Source: Oxyruncus cristatus (lineage: Eukaryota; Chordata; Aves; Passeriformes; Cotingidae). From it: a stretch of 64,000 nucleotides of DNA. The notes beneath the pieces are model-generated. The model did not search any database and was not told the DNA's origin. It saw only the letters and a list, made by a program, of their open reading frames with translations. Position 1 is the first letter of the stretch, and each line of letters starts with the position of its first letter. Of the stretch, positions 1 to 13,600 are shown piece after piece. Location of the stretch: contig VXAY01012532.1 in assembly GCA_013399855.1 (NCBI GenBank), positions 951,441 to 1,015,440 of the forward strand, in the 5' to 3' direction. The position numbers and the translations under genes are program-made.

Positions 1-3000
1 GTGGGTTTTTAAACTTTTGATTTTTGTAAAAGCAAGAAACTGCTTGGTGGTGTTTTAGTCATAACATTTCAGTTGGAAAAATTTGATGAATTTGAAGAAT
101 TTGCTGTGATACCTCTTTGTTTGACCCATCTGTACTTCCTAGATTGAACAGAGACAGGCAGACAAGGCCTAATAGATCCAGAGAGGTGCTCTCTTCTTAG
201 ATAAGCTGATACAGTTGGAGAAGTGGACAAGATTTTCAATTCCTGAATCTTTCCATTAAGCCTTAAAACTTATATTAATGAGAGACTTAGTGTAGACCTA
301 AATGGTCTGCAGATAACGTTTTTTTTCTGGAAAAAAACAAACCAAACCAAATTTTTTTTCTTTTTAAAGTCTTTGGCTATAAGACACAAAACTGATGCAG
401 AAGCTCATGTAAAATTCTTCTCTGCCTTTAGCTTCAGGGAAAATAGTTCCTTTCCTAGTCTCTAAATAATTTATAAAACTAAGAGAGGGGAAGAGAAAGG
501 GGAAACAATTATTCTGTGCAAAAATATCCTAAGGACTCTTTCAGCTAACGAGAACAATCAGGGGACATATTCCATTAAAAAAAAAGTCAAGAAACACAAA
601 CAAATTTACAGTTATATAGCTAAAAGATTAATTGCCACTGAAACTTGAAACAGCACTTTGGAGGGAGAAACAGTAATTGAAATAACAGATTTTAATGACA
701 GAGCCACTATGCTCTATTCATGCATTTTAAGGCATAAGTGCCATTTGCTCTGCTGTTATTTATAGTATCTCTTTTTTTCTTTTTTTTTTTCTTTTTTCTT
801 TTTTTTTTTTTTAAATCAATTGTTAAAATATTCCATTAAGGAAAAGGACAAAAAAGGCTAAAAAATTATGGTGGTTGGAAAAAAAAAAAAATCCTATCCC
901 AGCATCTTACGTCCTCATGTTGTGATATAAAAACCTCTATCGCAACAGGAAAAACAATGCTATATTCCAGAAACTGTGGGTGCACAAAAGTGAATAGTTT
1001 TGGCAACGATTTACTTTGCATATTGGATAGAAACCAGAAGAGGGAATTGATTTAATATAAGAAACAATACACTGTATTATACACTTACGTACTGTAGAGA
1101 AACTTATGGTTGTGGTTGCAACAAACATGACAAAATAATAAACCAATTCTATGAAAAATTAATTTCTCCTTGTAATAAAGGAAAATACTGGGCATGCAGG
1201 AACATCTGTTTTCAAGAAATTAGAGACAAAATACATTTCTTCAGTAAGGGACAAAAATGCTTTGCTGATAGGAAAAAAAAAAATCTAAGAGAAGAACCAA
1301 CAAAGAGTCTCAAATAATCTCTGGTCTCCAGGTTTACTTGTTGCAGCAAACCACTGTATTATTGGCTTGAAAAATCTGTTCACCTGGGTTAAATAATTTC
1401 TGAAACCAAAACAGAGCTCAAACTTAGCCATCAAAGCCAAGTTCCATTTCTTCTTAGCTCAAAACAGAATCTGCAACTTCAACTATTGGAACTCTGCAAG
1501 AGAGAAAAAAACAAAAATATCCATGCAGAAATAGAATGTCAGCAGCTAAGGGACCAGTGATGCAAGGAAAGATAGTCTTATGCACAAGTTCTATCAAATG
1601 AAAAAACTCCACAACTGTTTTCACTGACATAGGTTCCACACCTGTTTCTTCAACAGGAAATCTTAAGGTTTCTTTAAAATATAAATCTGTGCTTCAGTGC
1701 ACACAAACTGACAGAAATTAGTAAGTATAAACAATAATTTAATCTTAGAGCCTTGTAGAGTCATATCTGTATGCTCAATAACTTCAGTAAGTAAATGTAA
1801 TCACATTTTGTCACTGAAATTGTATTCAAAATAATTTGAGTATATAGCAAGAATGAATGACTTAATCTATTTTATCTTAAACCTTTCTAGAAAGTCCACT
1901 GTGATGTTTCTGCCCTTCTGAAATGCTTCCCCATACATTACATTTAGATCTGTCCAGCTCTAGAACTGTGGCACCACTAAAGAGCCAGTACACAACGAAA
2001 GGGTAAATAAGATAAAGAATTTATGGGGTAGGGAGAAGCATCAATTTGAAATGTGAATAAAAATGCAAGTGTAAAAGTTTTCCAATCAAGTGGCATAACC
2101 TGAGTGACATATTCAGTCTTTCATGGGTGTCATGGTTTAACCTCAGCTGGCAACTAAGCACCTCACAGCCACTCACTCACTCTTCCCTGGTGGGATGGAG
2201 GACAGAATTGGAAAGTAAAAGTAAGAAAATTCATAGGTTGACATGAGCAAAATTTAATAACTGAAATTTGAATAAATATAATACCAACAACAACAACAAA
2301 AACATGGGAGAAATAAAACCCAAGAAAAACAAGGGACACAAATGAAAAACAATGGCTCACCACCAACCAACCAATGCCCAGACAGTTCCCAAGTAGCAGT
2401 CCCTCCACCCCCAACCTCCACCCTAGTTTTACTGCTGAGCATGAAACCATGTGGTTCAGAGTATCCCTTTGGTCAGCTGGGGCCAGCTGTCCTGGCTGTG
2501 AACCCTCATAACTCCTTGTGCACCCCCAGCCTCCTTGCTGGTGGGGCGATGTGAAGGGCAGAAAAGACTTTGATCGTTTGTAAGCACCGCTCAGCAGTAA
2601 CAGGAACTCTGCTTCCTGACACTGACCTCTCTACCCCCTCATAACATCAGATATATTCTATTCCTTTAGACACATTCTTCCAATGTCACACTACCAAATC
2701 TCAGATTAAATGTTCAGTATCCATGTGAAGCAAGGAAGGGGCTTTTCAAATTGCAGGGTCAATCTAACTAAGGGAACCTATATAATATCTGATTTGGGTC
2801 TCTATTTTTTTAAAAAGGACCAGAAATAGAAGTTTCTATAAGGTAAGTGATATACAGGATTCTTCTTAGATTTCTTGCAAGTTATTTCTAAATCTCCATA
2901 TTCTCTCTCTGAAAGTTCTCATTTGCAACCCTTAAGTAGGCTTAAAAATAGAGATTGTAATTCAGCTGCCATTGACTGTTACCAGATGTGAACAGGAGGC

Positions 3001-4239
3001 AATGTCTCTCTCACACCACCTGCATTCCTCTTTGTCAGGTAAAACTTCTACGCAAATGCCTACAACAGAGTCCCAAGCCAGATCCAAATGAGCTGGTATA
3101 CTTAGAATAATTTAGTACCTTACCTTTATACTAGGTGAAATCCCAGAAGTAATACAGCCATCCATACCAGCTACTGAGAACAAGTTCAGACGGGCCTGTG
3201 AAAGCAGGACTAAAAACCACCACAGAGCTGTCATGTGCCTCTACCAGAAATGGAGATATAGCAAGTATCTGTTGCCCAAAAGTGTGACTCTTGGAAGAAT
3301 GGAAACATTGGAAGCACAGCACAAAGCAGGTAGATCAGGATCTCACAGAGAAGGGTTCCAGGCGAGGATGAAAAAAGCAGGAGCTCAAGCCCATGCTTAG
3401 AATCTATTTCCACAAGAAAGGAGTGACACAGTTCAGGTGATTCTTTGCATACTCTGTATTCATCACATGCCATTTCAGCAAAACCTACTTAGGCCAGGAA
3501 TCACTGAAAGGGAGGCGTAACCTGTGATAAAAATGAGGCATGACAGGTGAACTTGCAAGTCATGACCCAAAGCCTCTCTAATGCTCTGCTCATGCCCATC
3601 AACGTTTTTTAACCATAGAGCAAATCTACCAATGCACAGGACCTGAATGCAACAGAATTAGAAAGGTATAAGAATATTAGTGTTGCACTGAGCTAAGAAG
3701 GCGCTGTCCATGGAAAATTAGGAGAAAATCAAAAGGCCAAAGAACCACGTAGTTTCATAGTATCTTCTGTGCAGGAAGGCAGAAGATTTGAAACTCATCA
3801 TATGACATTGCAGCATGAGGAAAAAGGTGACCGCAGACATGAAAAAGACCTTGTACATAAGTGAAGTCTTCTTTCCAGCCTTTGCAACAAATCAGACATT
3901 TCAGAAGCAATTTTACTGACATCATGTTTGTATGTTAATATAAAAACAATTTATAAATATATCTTATTCATCAGCTTTTATTCCTATAAAGTTTAGAAAC
4001 AATAATCAAATATGATAGCTACCAGATCCCTTTGGCCAGATTTAGTGAGTATAAATATTAAAAGATGCTTCCAGAGGACCTTTCTGAAAATATCCACTGA
4101 ATTATAATTGTAATGGAGTATAGAAGACAGTCAGCTGTAATAGGTTGCATTCTACTTATGCTACATAGTTCTCCCATACATAAAACAATCAACACTACTC
4201 AGTAAATTAGAACAATTAAAAAACCCCAAAGTGTTACAG
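1..4239. other. Intergenic DNA downstream of TMTC2
   Basis: AT-rich sequence with a long T-rich run near 770-813 and an LTR at 2128-2648. No coding exon is recognisable on either strand; the open frames here are short and lack any family resemblance. Outside the LTR I see nothing to annotate. Confidence 0.6.
2128..2648 (-). mobile_element. Solo LTR of an avian endogenous retrovirus-type element
   Basis: On the plus strand the element begins TGTCATGGTTTAACC, then CTCACTCACTC and GTGGGATGGAGGACAGAATTGG. This is the reverse of the 3' end of LTRs common in bird genomes, which end ...GGGTTAAACCACGACA. The other boundary (CATAACATCA) also gives a TG...CA pair. In the minus orientation it has a GACAGCTGGCCCCAGCTGACC stretch and a CATGCTCAG block, as in those LTRs. 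No internal retroviral genes and no target-site duplication are visible; the family name is not claimed. Orientation is inferred from remembered consensus. Confidence 0.65.
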
Positions 4240-4259
4240 TAACACAAAAGAATACACAG

Positions 4260-4283
4260 TTTATTAATTATCAATGCTTTATT
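4260..4283 (-). terminator. Distal poly(A) signal pair (two AATAAA)
   Basis: On the minus strand two AATAAA hexamers occur 18 nt apart (4278-4283 and 4260-4265). They are followed by a T/G-rich stretch containing TTTTGTGTTACTG and then GGGGTTTTTT, which fits a downstream cleavage-factor element. This is the best 3' end for TMTC2 that I can see. Confidence 0.5.
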
Positions 4284-6814
4284 ATTGAAACAAAATTGAA
4301 TTTTTTTTATCTGGCACATAAACAATTATTTCTACAAAAAGGAAAGCCTACAAATCTGATAATTTATACAAATAACAGTTTTTCAAAAAATAAAATTTTA
4401 ATTTAGTAAACTGATCTTGTGCTCTTATATTTGTTTAGCACTGTCTGCAATAATCCACCATAAATCCCTGAGCAGAGAGACATATTTTAAACATGTTTTA
4501 AATTTATCCCAAAAGAAGAAAGTTATCAAGCCCAGACCTATATTAAAAAAATGTATTCAGGGACATTCTTGGTAAATTTATGGTAGTCCTTTTTTCTTTC
4601 TTTTCCTTTTCTTTTTTTTTGTTAAAGAAACAAACAAAACCAGTTATCAATGCAAGCATGGCACCGTATCACAGGAGTGCTCCCCTTTTCCCCCTTTTTG
4701 TGCAATGAATAAAAATTACTAAACAAGAATAAGTACAAGTTGAAGGAGACAAATAACATGGTGAATGGTTAAGACCAGGAAGCCATCGAAGTTTCATGGT
4801 TGTTGAGAAAATAAAGCTCCAGGATACCACAGTTCTATACCAAGTTCAGTTATAGTGACTATCTATTTCTATAATTTTTCCCAGAAAGCCAGTAAAGTAG
4901 GAGAATACGTTCAAGCTACCATTGTATTCTAACACTGGTTTCAATGATAAAGTAGAAATTCAACTTTTGATCCTTCATTTTTGCTTTTCCAGCAACAACA
5001 TAATCTGAGAAAAACTCGACACACTCCACAAAACCAGACAATCTTGCTCCTCTGGCCCTTCTGGCAGGCCTGTTGTAAACTTAGCAACTTACGGTATTTT
5101 AGTGAGCAATAGGAAAGAAAAGTAAACACACATTACTATTTTTTACTATACTGACTTTGAAACAGCTATTCCCCAATCTATTTCAATACAAAGTTAAAAT
5201 CCAAGTGTAAGGGAAGAATGACCAAGAAAGTAGAGTATAACTCAAGTGTTCCCTTTCCCATTAGGTACATACACTAACCACAAAAAAATGCAAGTAAAAC
5301 CAAACAAAAGAAACAGCAACACTTACAGACTGTGGTGTTAATGGCAGGTAACATTGCTGCAGTCAAGTAATAAATAAATAAATACAGCAAAGAGTTCTCT
5401 ACATTTTTGTTGGAATGGTGCTCAACAGTTAAAAAGGAATACATAAAATAAAAACCCCAAACCCTTTATCAGTAATAAAGAGTTTTCAACAGAAGATCCT
5501 GAAGAAGCTTCAGTTCAAGGTGCTCTACCACATTAACATTTTATCTATCATTATGAAAGGAATACTGAAGCAGATATCAAAGGGCCATTAAATGAAACAG
5601 TAAATTTTCTTACAAGCAATAATACTTATTCCAAAGAAAGAAAGCAGTTAATAAATGGTCTGGAAGAAAACTGACTAAAGCTTCATACACTCAATTTCAA
5701 ATAAATTATCTTTACATCGCAAATCTGAAGACTAAAACAGTAATGAGGCCAAATCATTCTGAAACAGAAATAAATTGAACCTCACCAAAAGCGTATTTAG
5801 ATATTTGACAGCTCTGCTGCTAGCACATGTCAGAATACAAACAGAATGCTAATATTTGGTTAGAAACTGAATAGGTAATACTCTTTAAAACACCACCACT
5901 GTGAAAAGTAACTGGCAACCACCATTACAGATTTCTCTTGATCTACACTATTTTAAGCATAATCTAATCTAGTCCCTTCAGGTATTGGCAGATCTCACCA
6001 ATGGATAACATTCCCTTTTCTCAGAGTTGCTCATGAAGTCTCATTTGTAGCATATCCAAGCACTAATACTTCCAAATATCACTTGTACTATTTATTGCAA
6101 AAATATTGTATGCAGAGTCCAGTTTAAAGCTGGACTTATCTGACGGCAAAGTCAAGAGAGCCAAACACATTATCCTATAATACCAATTTTTTTTTTCCTA
6201 AGATGACAGTCTGACCACATTGATTTAGTACCAGAGCAAACATCATTCTTGCTTGTATTGCTAAATCATACCTATGGATTTTTTTTTACCAGCCTACATA
6301 CTACATCTGACGTAGAATATAGGCAGTTCCTTAGTCAGTCTGTCTACCTGACAGCAATTTGACTGTATGTCTCAAGAAACCTGCATTAAAAGTTAAAATA
6401 CGCATGTTTCAGTAAACAACTTTGAATGCTGTCATCTAATCATGTGAGAGGTTTGAAAAAAGATTGGCCATATAAGCTGAGAAATTGGAAAGCAAATGGA
6501 TCAAAAGTGAGATACAGCAGCATTAAGACAAACTGCAAACATGTTGGATTTAGTATACATTTTAATGAGTTACAGTATCAGCAAAATACTTTAACCCACT
6601 ATTACCATTTTAACTCCCATATGGCTTAGCGTATACTGTGTGATTTTCCCTTAGTATTTCTATGACAGTACACATTTCAGGTACCCACCTAAAATAAAGC
6701 AATATGGGATTTGCAATGATTTATCAAATATGCCAAAACACCTTCTCTCAAGTGTGATGGTTCCAAATATTTTTGTGGGGTAACAAGTCCTTCACGAATA
6801 CCTCAAAGTATCTC

Positions 6815-6820
6815 TTTATT
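6815..6820 (-). terminator. Proximal poly(A) signal candidate (AATAAA)
   Basis: A perfect AATAAA reads on the minus strand (GATAAATAAAGAG context) about 150 nt after the stop codon. The downstream sequence has only a modest GT element, so use of this site is uncertain. Confidence 0.4.
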
Positions 6821-6969
6821 TATCTGGCAGAAGAGTTTCTCCTTAGCAGTAACTAAGACCTCTGATCCTTGCAGTCAAGTCCAGTGAGTTCTCTGACTGA
6901 ACAACTGCGTGGAAGTTCTAGTTTGTGGATTTAATAAGTTTAAGAAAGAAAAATTCAGAGTTTTCATTA

Positions 6970-7149
6970 TCATGTTTTGGATGTCTTCAAACCTTGCTTC
7001 TCCATGATATTCCACAATTTGCGCAGATTGGACTGGGTGATGACATCATCAGGTTTAAGTTGAAGAGCAAGGAGGTAGTTTTCTTCAGCCTCTTTCAGTT
7101 TACCATTCAGATGGAGAATGGCTCCAAGATTCATTAGGGCAGCCGGATA
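6970..7149 (-). CDS. TMTC2: TMTC2 terminal coding exon with stop codon
   Basis: After a long T-rich tract ending TTGTACCAG, this exon codes 59 residues and a TGA stop (coding part 180 nt). It supplies the last complete TPR (PAALMNLGAILHLNGKLKEA followed by EENYLLALQLKPDD) with the classic N.G..L..G....A...Y..AL.L.P pattern. A 24-residue tail ends in KLWNIMEKQGLKTSKT. The frame is fixed by phase 0 from the penultimate exon; Met-Tyr-Gln codons just upstream in the same frame belong to the intron and its acceptor. The opposite strand also reads open through this exon, but that is a shadow. The tail is the best evidence for TMTC2 over its paralogues. Confidence 0.95.
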   Translation of the reverse strand, partial: YPAALMNLGAILHLNGKLKEAEENYLLALQLKPDDVITQSNLRKLWNIMEKQGLKTSKT

Positions 7150-8316
7150 CTGGTACAATAAAAAAGAAAAAAAAAGGAAGGAAGAATATTAGGAATATTT
7201 TCAATTTTTCCTTTTAGACAATCTTCTTCCATTTAAACAAATTATTCCCTTATGTTTTCAGACTTTCCATGGAAGCAATTTAGTAATTTAAGCAAATAGA
7301 GATAACGAGAAAAAGTTCCTGAACAGCTGCTGTACACTTTGTGCTTTGAACAGGTCAAGCTCTGGTGTCTACAAACATATATTTCTCACTTTGATGAGAA
7401 AACACAGAATTCAATAAGCTTTACCTATTGTAATGTAGGCATAGCACAGGTTCCAAGAGAAAATTAAAGTAATCCAAGACTGGATTAAATATAGGAATTT
7501 AATTTTAATCAAACTCATTGCCAATAAAGAATTTATATTGTCGGAAATAATTTGCACATTGGAACTTATCCTTTTCTTCTCTTTCTCTTAATTATAACTA
7601 GTAGAAAATACAATCAGCTCTCAGATTCTAAGGATATTAAGGGGTTCTAGGATATCCATTTAGATTGAGGCTGTGGCAATTACTTCTTAATGAATGACTG
7701 AAGAAAATTAACAATGGTGGAAACACATGCTATTTTAATAAGAAAGATGTTAAAATTTCATAACAAATCCATTTAAAAGCTTCTTATGTTACTAACAATT
7801 TTTCCATCTTCAGCTAAGAAAAAATGCTTCTTGTTTTTATTTTTTTCATCTCTAGATTATTCCATTATGAAATAATAGGTTCTTCATGATATAAATGCGC
7901 CTGGTCATCGGAGTTAACAAATACTAAAAGGGCAGAAAAGCCCTTTATGAAGCTACAAACAGTCTAACCTACCTTTTGGCAAGTACCAAAGGTATTCACA
8001 CAGTAGTGAGAGCACAGTAAAGGCATTTGCCAAACCAGTACCTTGCCTCTCAAAGTAAAAGGGGAAAAAATGCTACACAAAGTTCACTATGGTTCTCCCT
8101 CTCAGGTCACTGTAAGTTCCAGTGAGCTTCAGAAACACTCACTTTCGAAGTCACATAGTTTTGCCTCAGAGGACAAGTGTTTCGAGACACCACTCAGCAG
8201 TGCTCTGATCAAAATACAATACTCAAAATGTGAAGCCACATGGCAAATCAGCTTCAGATTACTGTGGGGAGGGGGTGTTTGTATGCTTTAGAAGCCCCTT
8301 AGTGACAATAACTTCA

Positions 8317-8511
8317 GGAAAATGGTTAGACCCCGGAACAGGTTGCCCTGAGAAGTTGCAGATGCTCAACTTCTGGAAGGGTTCCAGGCCAAGTTGGATG
8401 GTGTTTTGAGCAACCCAGTGTACTGGAAGGTGTTCCTGCCTGTGGCAGAGGGTTTGGAACTAGATGATCTTCAGCGTCCCTTCCAACCCAAACCATTTGA
8501 TGATTCTATGA
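8317..8511 (+). mobile_element. CR1 LINE 3' tail fragment
   Basis: About 195 bp match the 3' end of avian CR1: CCGGAACAGGTTGCCCTGAG, then TTTGAGCAACCCAGTGTACTGG, GGAACTAGATGATCTTCAGC and CCTTCCAACCCAAACCAT, ending in the octamer-type GATTCTATGA. It is a typical severely 5'-truncated insertion, with several differences from the consensus that I remember, so it is old. Confidence 0.9.
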
Positions 8512-10585
8512 AAATATAGTAGGTGTACAGCCAATAGAATATGCACTACAGTTGGTCTCCCAAACTGATGTGGCAATAGGAAACCATTATGATGAGAAAG
8601 ACTTATCTATGTTCCAAACCTCTCTACTAGCAAGTTAAATTCATTACTCTTATCCTTTTGAATCAAGCTTCAACAAACCCCCCATAATTCTTGTGTCAGA
8701 AATCTAAATGTTGTGGTGGAAATGTTGTTCAGATAATTCTACACCTTTATATCCTATAAATATTCCATATTTTTTCAGCTTTCTTCTTGCTTCTTTTCAC
8801 CTATTAATACATGAATCACAAAATCTCAAGAAAAACTGCAACATACCAAATTCTCATAACAAGTGGCTTCCAGAGTTTCAAAATTAGGCAAAACAAAATT
8901 AGTTCAGCTCTCCCTATTGTAAACATCACAATGCAAATGCAGTGGAATCTGAAGACATTATTTTTAGGTTTAATTTTTCTTCCTTTACCCTGACAGATTT
9001 TTCTACCTCCCCTAAGTCAGTTACATCCTTCTACTGAGAATCAACAAACAAACAAAAAACACCAGCTGGGTTTTATGTAGTTTTGCCAGTTAAATACTCC
9101 CCAAAATTTCCTCTCCAGTAATATTCTGTACAGAGAAGGAAAACCATGCCCCTGACCATCTTTGCTACAGGTCACACATATCAGCAGCCACATTTTCATA
9201 GCTTCACCTTTGCAGTGCCAGTCTTTCATACCAGTTTATAATGGAATAATAAACTCCTTAATTAACAATGTTCTGGGTGCTAATTGATGTTACAAAGTTA
9301 AGAAGCCTTGGAAATCAGCTCCACTGGATATTGGATGGCTGTCCCAACATCCATATATTTTATTTATTCATTTATTTTTAGACTTCAGATTGTTTGAGAG
9401 AATTTTCTCACATCATGAGTGGGAACATTCATTCCCTCTATTCATGCTACTTATTTGTCTAATAAGAGTTCATGAATCAAACAGTTTTCTTCAAGAGCCC
9501 AGTTATTGACACAGAGCTGACTTCTCACTTGAAATATAACTATGTGTGTATGTTTGCACCGACACAAAGCTTACAATGGATAAGGATTAAAAACCCTTAA
9601 GCCTAGAAAAACTCATATAAATAAGACACATGTTTAAATGTGCTCAGGGCCAAATCTACAGCATTCACAAAACCTATTGTGTTGTAAGTAACACAGATGT
9701 CTTATATGGCTTCCTGAATTCCTTTCCATTTCCTCCATACCCTCCTTAAAATATGGTGTGTGTATGGGACTAATCCAGTACTCCAAAGAACATCATATAT
9801 ATAAGACTATTCAACTAAATACCTAAGAAACTCTTCTACCACCATCTCTTCAATATATCATTTCACAAGAGCAAGCAACAAAATCAAATAAAAAGGACAA
9901 ACTGCATGCCTTTTAACTGAAATTTTCCAGCTTCTACACATCATCCCTAATTTCCTGGAGGCCTAACAAATTCTATGCCATTAAGGCTTTAAACTAATGT
10001 ATCCATGGAAAATGTGAACTGATAACTCATTTCAGGTAGTCCTGAAATTTCATTCCAACTCCTTTACATTTCAAATGAGCAAGGGCACAGCATTTTGGAA
10101 AGACTGCTCCCTAACTTTCTAGGGTATCAGTCACCCCAATATCTATGGTTTATAGTAATAGTCACAAGAATTTTGCATGTCTGCAAGATTATACATCATT
10201 GCCATTGCTCCCTGACAGCTATAAAGGTTGGTCAGAGGATAAAAGAGCAAGAGACATTTGCTATAGTTTTTCTTCACATAGATTGTCTTTTATTAAAGAC
10301 AGCTGATAAAACTTTTCAGTATGTTAACAAAGGCAGTCGACAGCTACCAGTGCAATAACATGGGACTTGAAGCACTGTATAACAAATGACACCACCTACT
10401 ACTTCAGAAACTTGAAAGGAGAAACAGGCCTGCCTTCATTTCCTTTTGAAGACAGATGCTTTACATCAAAAAAAGCTGACTGGCATTTCTATCGAGGTTA
10501 TAAATGCTGTCTTTTATGGTCTATTTGGAATTATTCCCTTTATTAGCATTTTTATTGTGGTGTGTTTGTTTCCTTAGTGTTTTTT

Positions 10586-10623
10586 GGGGGGCAGTGGGAA
10601 GAAGTGGTTGTGGGGGGGAGGGG
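10586..10623 (+). other. G-quadruplex-like motif
   Basis: Four or more G runs lie within 38 nt: six G at 10586-10591, three at 10596-10598, seven at 10612-10618 and four at 10620-10623. The G-rich strand is the template strand of TMTC2, so the motif would affect DNA rather than the pre-mRNA. Folding is an inference from the pattern only. Confidence 0.45.
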
Positions 10624-13600
10624 AGAGTAATAACAGAATAGTTAATGAACAACAAAATAATGTAAGTCCTGCATTTAGTTGCCTGAGGTGTTTTTGGTTT
10701 ACATTGATGACAATTTTTCAAACTTTCCCAGTAGTACCAAAATAAAAGGAGAGCATTGGGGAATGCAAAAATCTTAACACAAAGTCCTCTCTAAAATAAG
10801 AGAACTATGGAATTTCAAATAATTCAAATTAATTCTGGGTAGTATCTAGGGATTACACTAGGGTAATCATGTACAGTATTGGACCCACAAATGGAATGAA
10901 TCTTAATGACAAGAAGATGAACTGCCTCCTTGTTTGTAATCTCTGGCTCCACATATAGCAAATGCCATATCAGAAGAACAGTCCCTAACACAAGAAGACA
11001 ATTTAACTCCTACATGGCCTAAGAAGTTATGGAGAAACAAATACACAAACCCTTAACCTAACACAAACTTGTCCGTATGGCAGACAAGTATGAACTAACA
11101 ACAGTTCAGACACAAGCAAGGAAATCTGAAATTGTTTTCCTCAAAGCTCCGCTTACAAATGACTTTCTCTGGTCAATACCACAGAGATCAGGGTAGCAGA
11201 TTCTGAGATGAAAGTGCTTTCTGTTGCTGCTGGGGTACTTACAAGGAAATTAGGGCAATTTTTACTTCAGTAGAGTCACAAGTGCAAGCTGCTTCTCACA
11301 TCCATTTCAAAAGGTCACTGAAAAGATGTTGCAAAATCCATCTTGCTCTTAATGAATTACTGCTATGTGTGATATTGTAGATGTTTCAAAACAACCCCAG
11401 GACTGTTTAAAAAATACTGTAATATGTGTGGCCAACCCATCAGAAACACAAAGGTTGTGCTTTGTTTTAAAACAGTGCCATTAAGGACACTTAATTTTTT
11501 AAGGGTTCCTATTGAGTAAAGTCCACACTTAAAGATGGACACAAAATATCATTCACATGTGCATATTTCACCCCAGCATTTCTAGTTACATAGGGGTGAA
11601 GAATTCAGATATTTCTCTTTTGATAACTGAAGACATGTAGGTGGTACAATGACTGAGTAGTCAAACAGCAGAGTATTCTCTGTAGAATGGCTCACTAGGC
11701 ATGAGAGAAAAGACTGGTGGACTGCTTCATCTGATCACTGACCACTGGATAATAAGCTGTTAGGCTCTTTTTATCATCCTACAGTCATGGCAAGAATTTT
11801 TCCTTGAATATTTATTACTGGTATTATTGCTGTAGCACAGCACAGTATTTTCTGAAACAATCAAAATGTCTACAGCTCCATTTTATCAGTAAAGTTAACT
11901 GTGGAAAACAATCATTTCAGGGTTGACTCTTGCTTTTGACAGACTTCACAACTTTGAGAAAAAATATGACCCAATAGTTGCCCCAAGATGTAAACATAGT
12001 ACTTTAAAGCATGGTGTAGGCAGAGAAGGTAGCACCTCCCACCAGGACATGCAGTGAGATGATTGCTGCCAACTGGATCTTACTCTCCAATTAATACACT
12101 GACAACACTGTAAATTCATCAGTGACACATGGAAGCAGACCTTTTTATAGAAGCAACTTGTGTTGCCAGATAAACCAAGCGCCAGTTATAGAGAGAGACT
12201 CATGTTTCTATGGTTCTCTATGCTATAAGGCTTCTTAAGAACTGCAGTTTGCACATGCTGTGTCTGGTATTTTGTTCCAAACACCACATGGATCACAACT
12301 AAGACACTGATCTCCAGTAAGCTGGCTAAGACGATGAGAGTATATTGTCTAGGAACAGATAACGGCGCAAAAAATATTCTGGATCAAGATGACAGGATGT
12401 ACGGCAAAGTAGCATGGATCAGACAGAATAAAAAAAGCCTAAAATTCCAAGTTGAGAGGGATTTCCTGTGTCATCAGCCCAGACAGCAAAACATTTAGTT
12501 CTGCCAGAAAACAAATAAACAAAAATACCAGTCTTTGCAAACTCTTAAAATGAAAAATGCTCTGCAACTTTTCCTCTACAATTAAGTATATTACCTAAAT
12601 TGTCTGCTTATGAACAATTTCACTAAGTATGTTTTTGTGTTGACAAGGTTTCAGTTTAAACAGTGAAGAGAGGAAATGCATTTACACTGCAAGTACTAAT
12701 TTGAACAAACATTGTGAAGAGCACAGTTTTCACTGTTTCATTAGTAAGAAATGAACCTAAACACCTCTACTGCAAAGGGAGCCTGTGTTCCTACCTAATT
12801 ACCTTAAGAATCAGTAACATAAATAGCTATATAAATCTAAATAACGACAAGCCAAGGCTCTATAGGGGAGAATCATTGGATTCTTTAAGAGTACTGTGTT
12901 GTTAATACTTATAGAGAACAACCATACCTATTATTTACTAATATGTCATTAAACAGAAAGAGACCTCATTTATTGTTCACTAAACCAACAAATTATGAAC
13001 ACCCTTCAGAAAAAAAAAAAAATCAGAAAAAAAAGTGGATAGGAATAAAACAGTTTCTGTTGAATACTGTTTAAATAATAGTCTCAGGTTAGGATAACAT
13101 ATCAAGTTAATAAGGTGGAAAGCCAGAATGAGTCAATATCTTAACACCTGATGATACTACAGAAACATTAGGTCATGGACTTTTTTTTTAATTAGTTTTT
13201 TAATTTTTTATTCTTTTACATTTGTGTACTCTCATCTGGACATCTAAAGCAGGTGACATTTTAACCCACCTGGTGAAAAGAGGATATATATGGAAATTCT
13301 TTGTATGCATCTAATCCTTGTGTTTTCAAACAGTGGAGACTATCCTATCTAAAACTGCAAAAAACATGATAAGTACATTTAAAATCAGAAATTGAAATCT
13401 GAAGGAAAGGTTTTTCGCCTTTTTTTTCCCTATTTATGGGTGACAGATGTGAGTTTTCATCCACAAGTACACCATGAAATTATTCAGTTTGTTAGTAGAT
13501 TGAGACATTGGCATCATTAAGGAAACCCACAGCTGTGAGCCAGAGAAAAGTTCTAGACTTGGCATAGGAAGGATGCATCAAGCAGTCTACTTTGCTTCTC

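Larger units (their letters stand above)
4240..6969 (-). other. TMTC2: Inferred TMTC2 3' UTR
   Basis: This is the sequence downstream of the TGA stop in the sense of the gene. It is AT-rich, has no convincing coding content and no recognisable interspersed repeat. The lower limit is inferred from a pair of AATAAA signals near 4260-4283 followed by a GT-rich stretch, which would give a UTR of about 2.7 kb; a nearer signal at 6815-6820 would give only about 150 nt. The extent is an inference without transcript data. Confidence 0.5.
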
